A stretch of 35,074 nt of DNA from Desulfocapsa sp. (GTDB lineage Bacteria; Desulfobacterota; Desulfobulbia; Desulfobulbales; Desulfocapsaceae). Both the position numbers and the translations under genes were made by a program. Every line of letters begins with the position of its first letter. Positions within the stretch are counted from its first letter, which is position 1. Below are positions 34,928-35,074 of the stretch, in pieces. The notes beneath the pieces are model-generated. The model did not search any database. It saw only the letters and a program-made list of their open reading frames with translations, and was not told the origin of the DNA. The stretch covers positions 1-35,074 of the forward strand of contig VMSP01000102.1 of NCBI GenBank assembly GCA_013792135.1, given 5' to 3'.

Positions 34928-35074
34928 CAGATAAACGACCTTACATCTGACCAGTTACTTGACTATTTCAACGAACTTCTGGGTTCTCATTCCTGGAGCT
35001 CGGTCAAACTCGACCTGTATGGCCTGAAATTTTTCTACACCATGGTGCTGAATAAAACCTGGGATGACATTCCG
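34928..35074 (+). pseudogene. N-terminal fragment of a tyrosine recombinase (phage-integrase type), runs off the window
   Basis: The frame open from 34928 (after TGA 34925) to the window edge encodes LTSDQLLDYFNELLGSHSW, then SSVKLDLYGLKFFYTMVLN, then TWDDIP. This is the SAM-like, core-binding part of a family of tyrosine recombinases that usually continue with a KPPK-type linker and the catalytic domain. No start codon lies in frame after the stop, so the N-terminus is broken or frameshifted. Position about 340 bases past tRNA-Leu fits an integrated element. Confidence 0.6.

Noticed and set aside
1-35074. CRISPR arrays, retrons or a complete defence island
   Set aside because: No regular repeat-spacer pattern or reverse transcriptase was seen; only two truncated defence-type fragments at 30298-31011.

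Overview
The window looks like a chromosomal segment from a Gram-negative, strictly or facultatively anaerobic member of the Desulfobacterota, most likely near the Desulfobulbales. That placement is inferred from gene content and protein character, not from a search. Supporting signs are lipid A synthesis with LpxI instead of LpxH, an MglA/roadblock GTPase pair, an SpoU-like methyltransferase gene between trmD and rplS, a radical SAM/DUF2344 fusion, and Mla transport genes.

Layout. Positions 1-381 hold the C-terminal ends of two different transposases (decayed insertion sequences). Position 511 starts an omptin-type outer-membrane protease that is convergent, across a perfect terminator hairpin, with a lipid A block on the minus strand (lpxA, lpxI, sugar nucleotidyltransferase; 4144 to 1572). 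A minus-strand operon at 7851-4370 encodes a roadblock protein, an MglA-type GTPase and a 790-residue acidic protein with three copies of an unnamed helical domain. I consider this the least explained system in the window.

Positions 8370-9937 carry tatD and a yggS-type PLP gene. After a 477-base AT-rich gap with a near-consensus promoter comes the translation cluster ffh-rpsP-khpA-rimM-trmD-methyltransferase-rplS-rnhB-yraN, then pdxA, tmk, a TPR lipoprotein and a LolB-like lipoprotein. Positions 20401-22195 (minus) hold a YkgJ-type cysteine-cluster protein and an AMIN-domain protein. Positions 22482-26050 (plus) hold a radical SAM fusion protein and a GH17-like secreted protein.

The minus strand from 34163 to 26171 carries mlaE-mlaF-mlaD, then bioB, then bioA-bioF-bioG-bioC. 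These make a nearly complete biotin pathway: BioC and BioG for pimeloyl synthesis, BioF, BioA and BioB for the rings; bioD is not here. Between bioB and bioA lie two gene remnants, the tail of a COG2865-type ATP-binding regulator and the head of an AAA ATPase, together with four copies of an 8-base motif spaced one helical turn apart. The right end has tRNA-Leu(UAA), its terminator, a small antisense reading frame interrupted by one TGA, and the start of a tyrosine recombinase fragment that runs off the window, so this is a likely integration hotspot.
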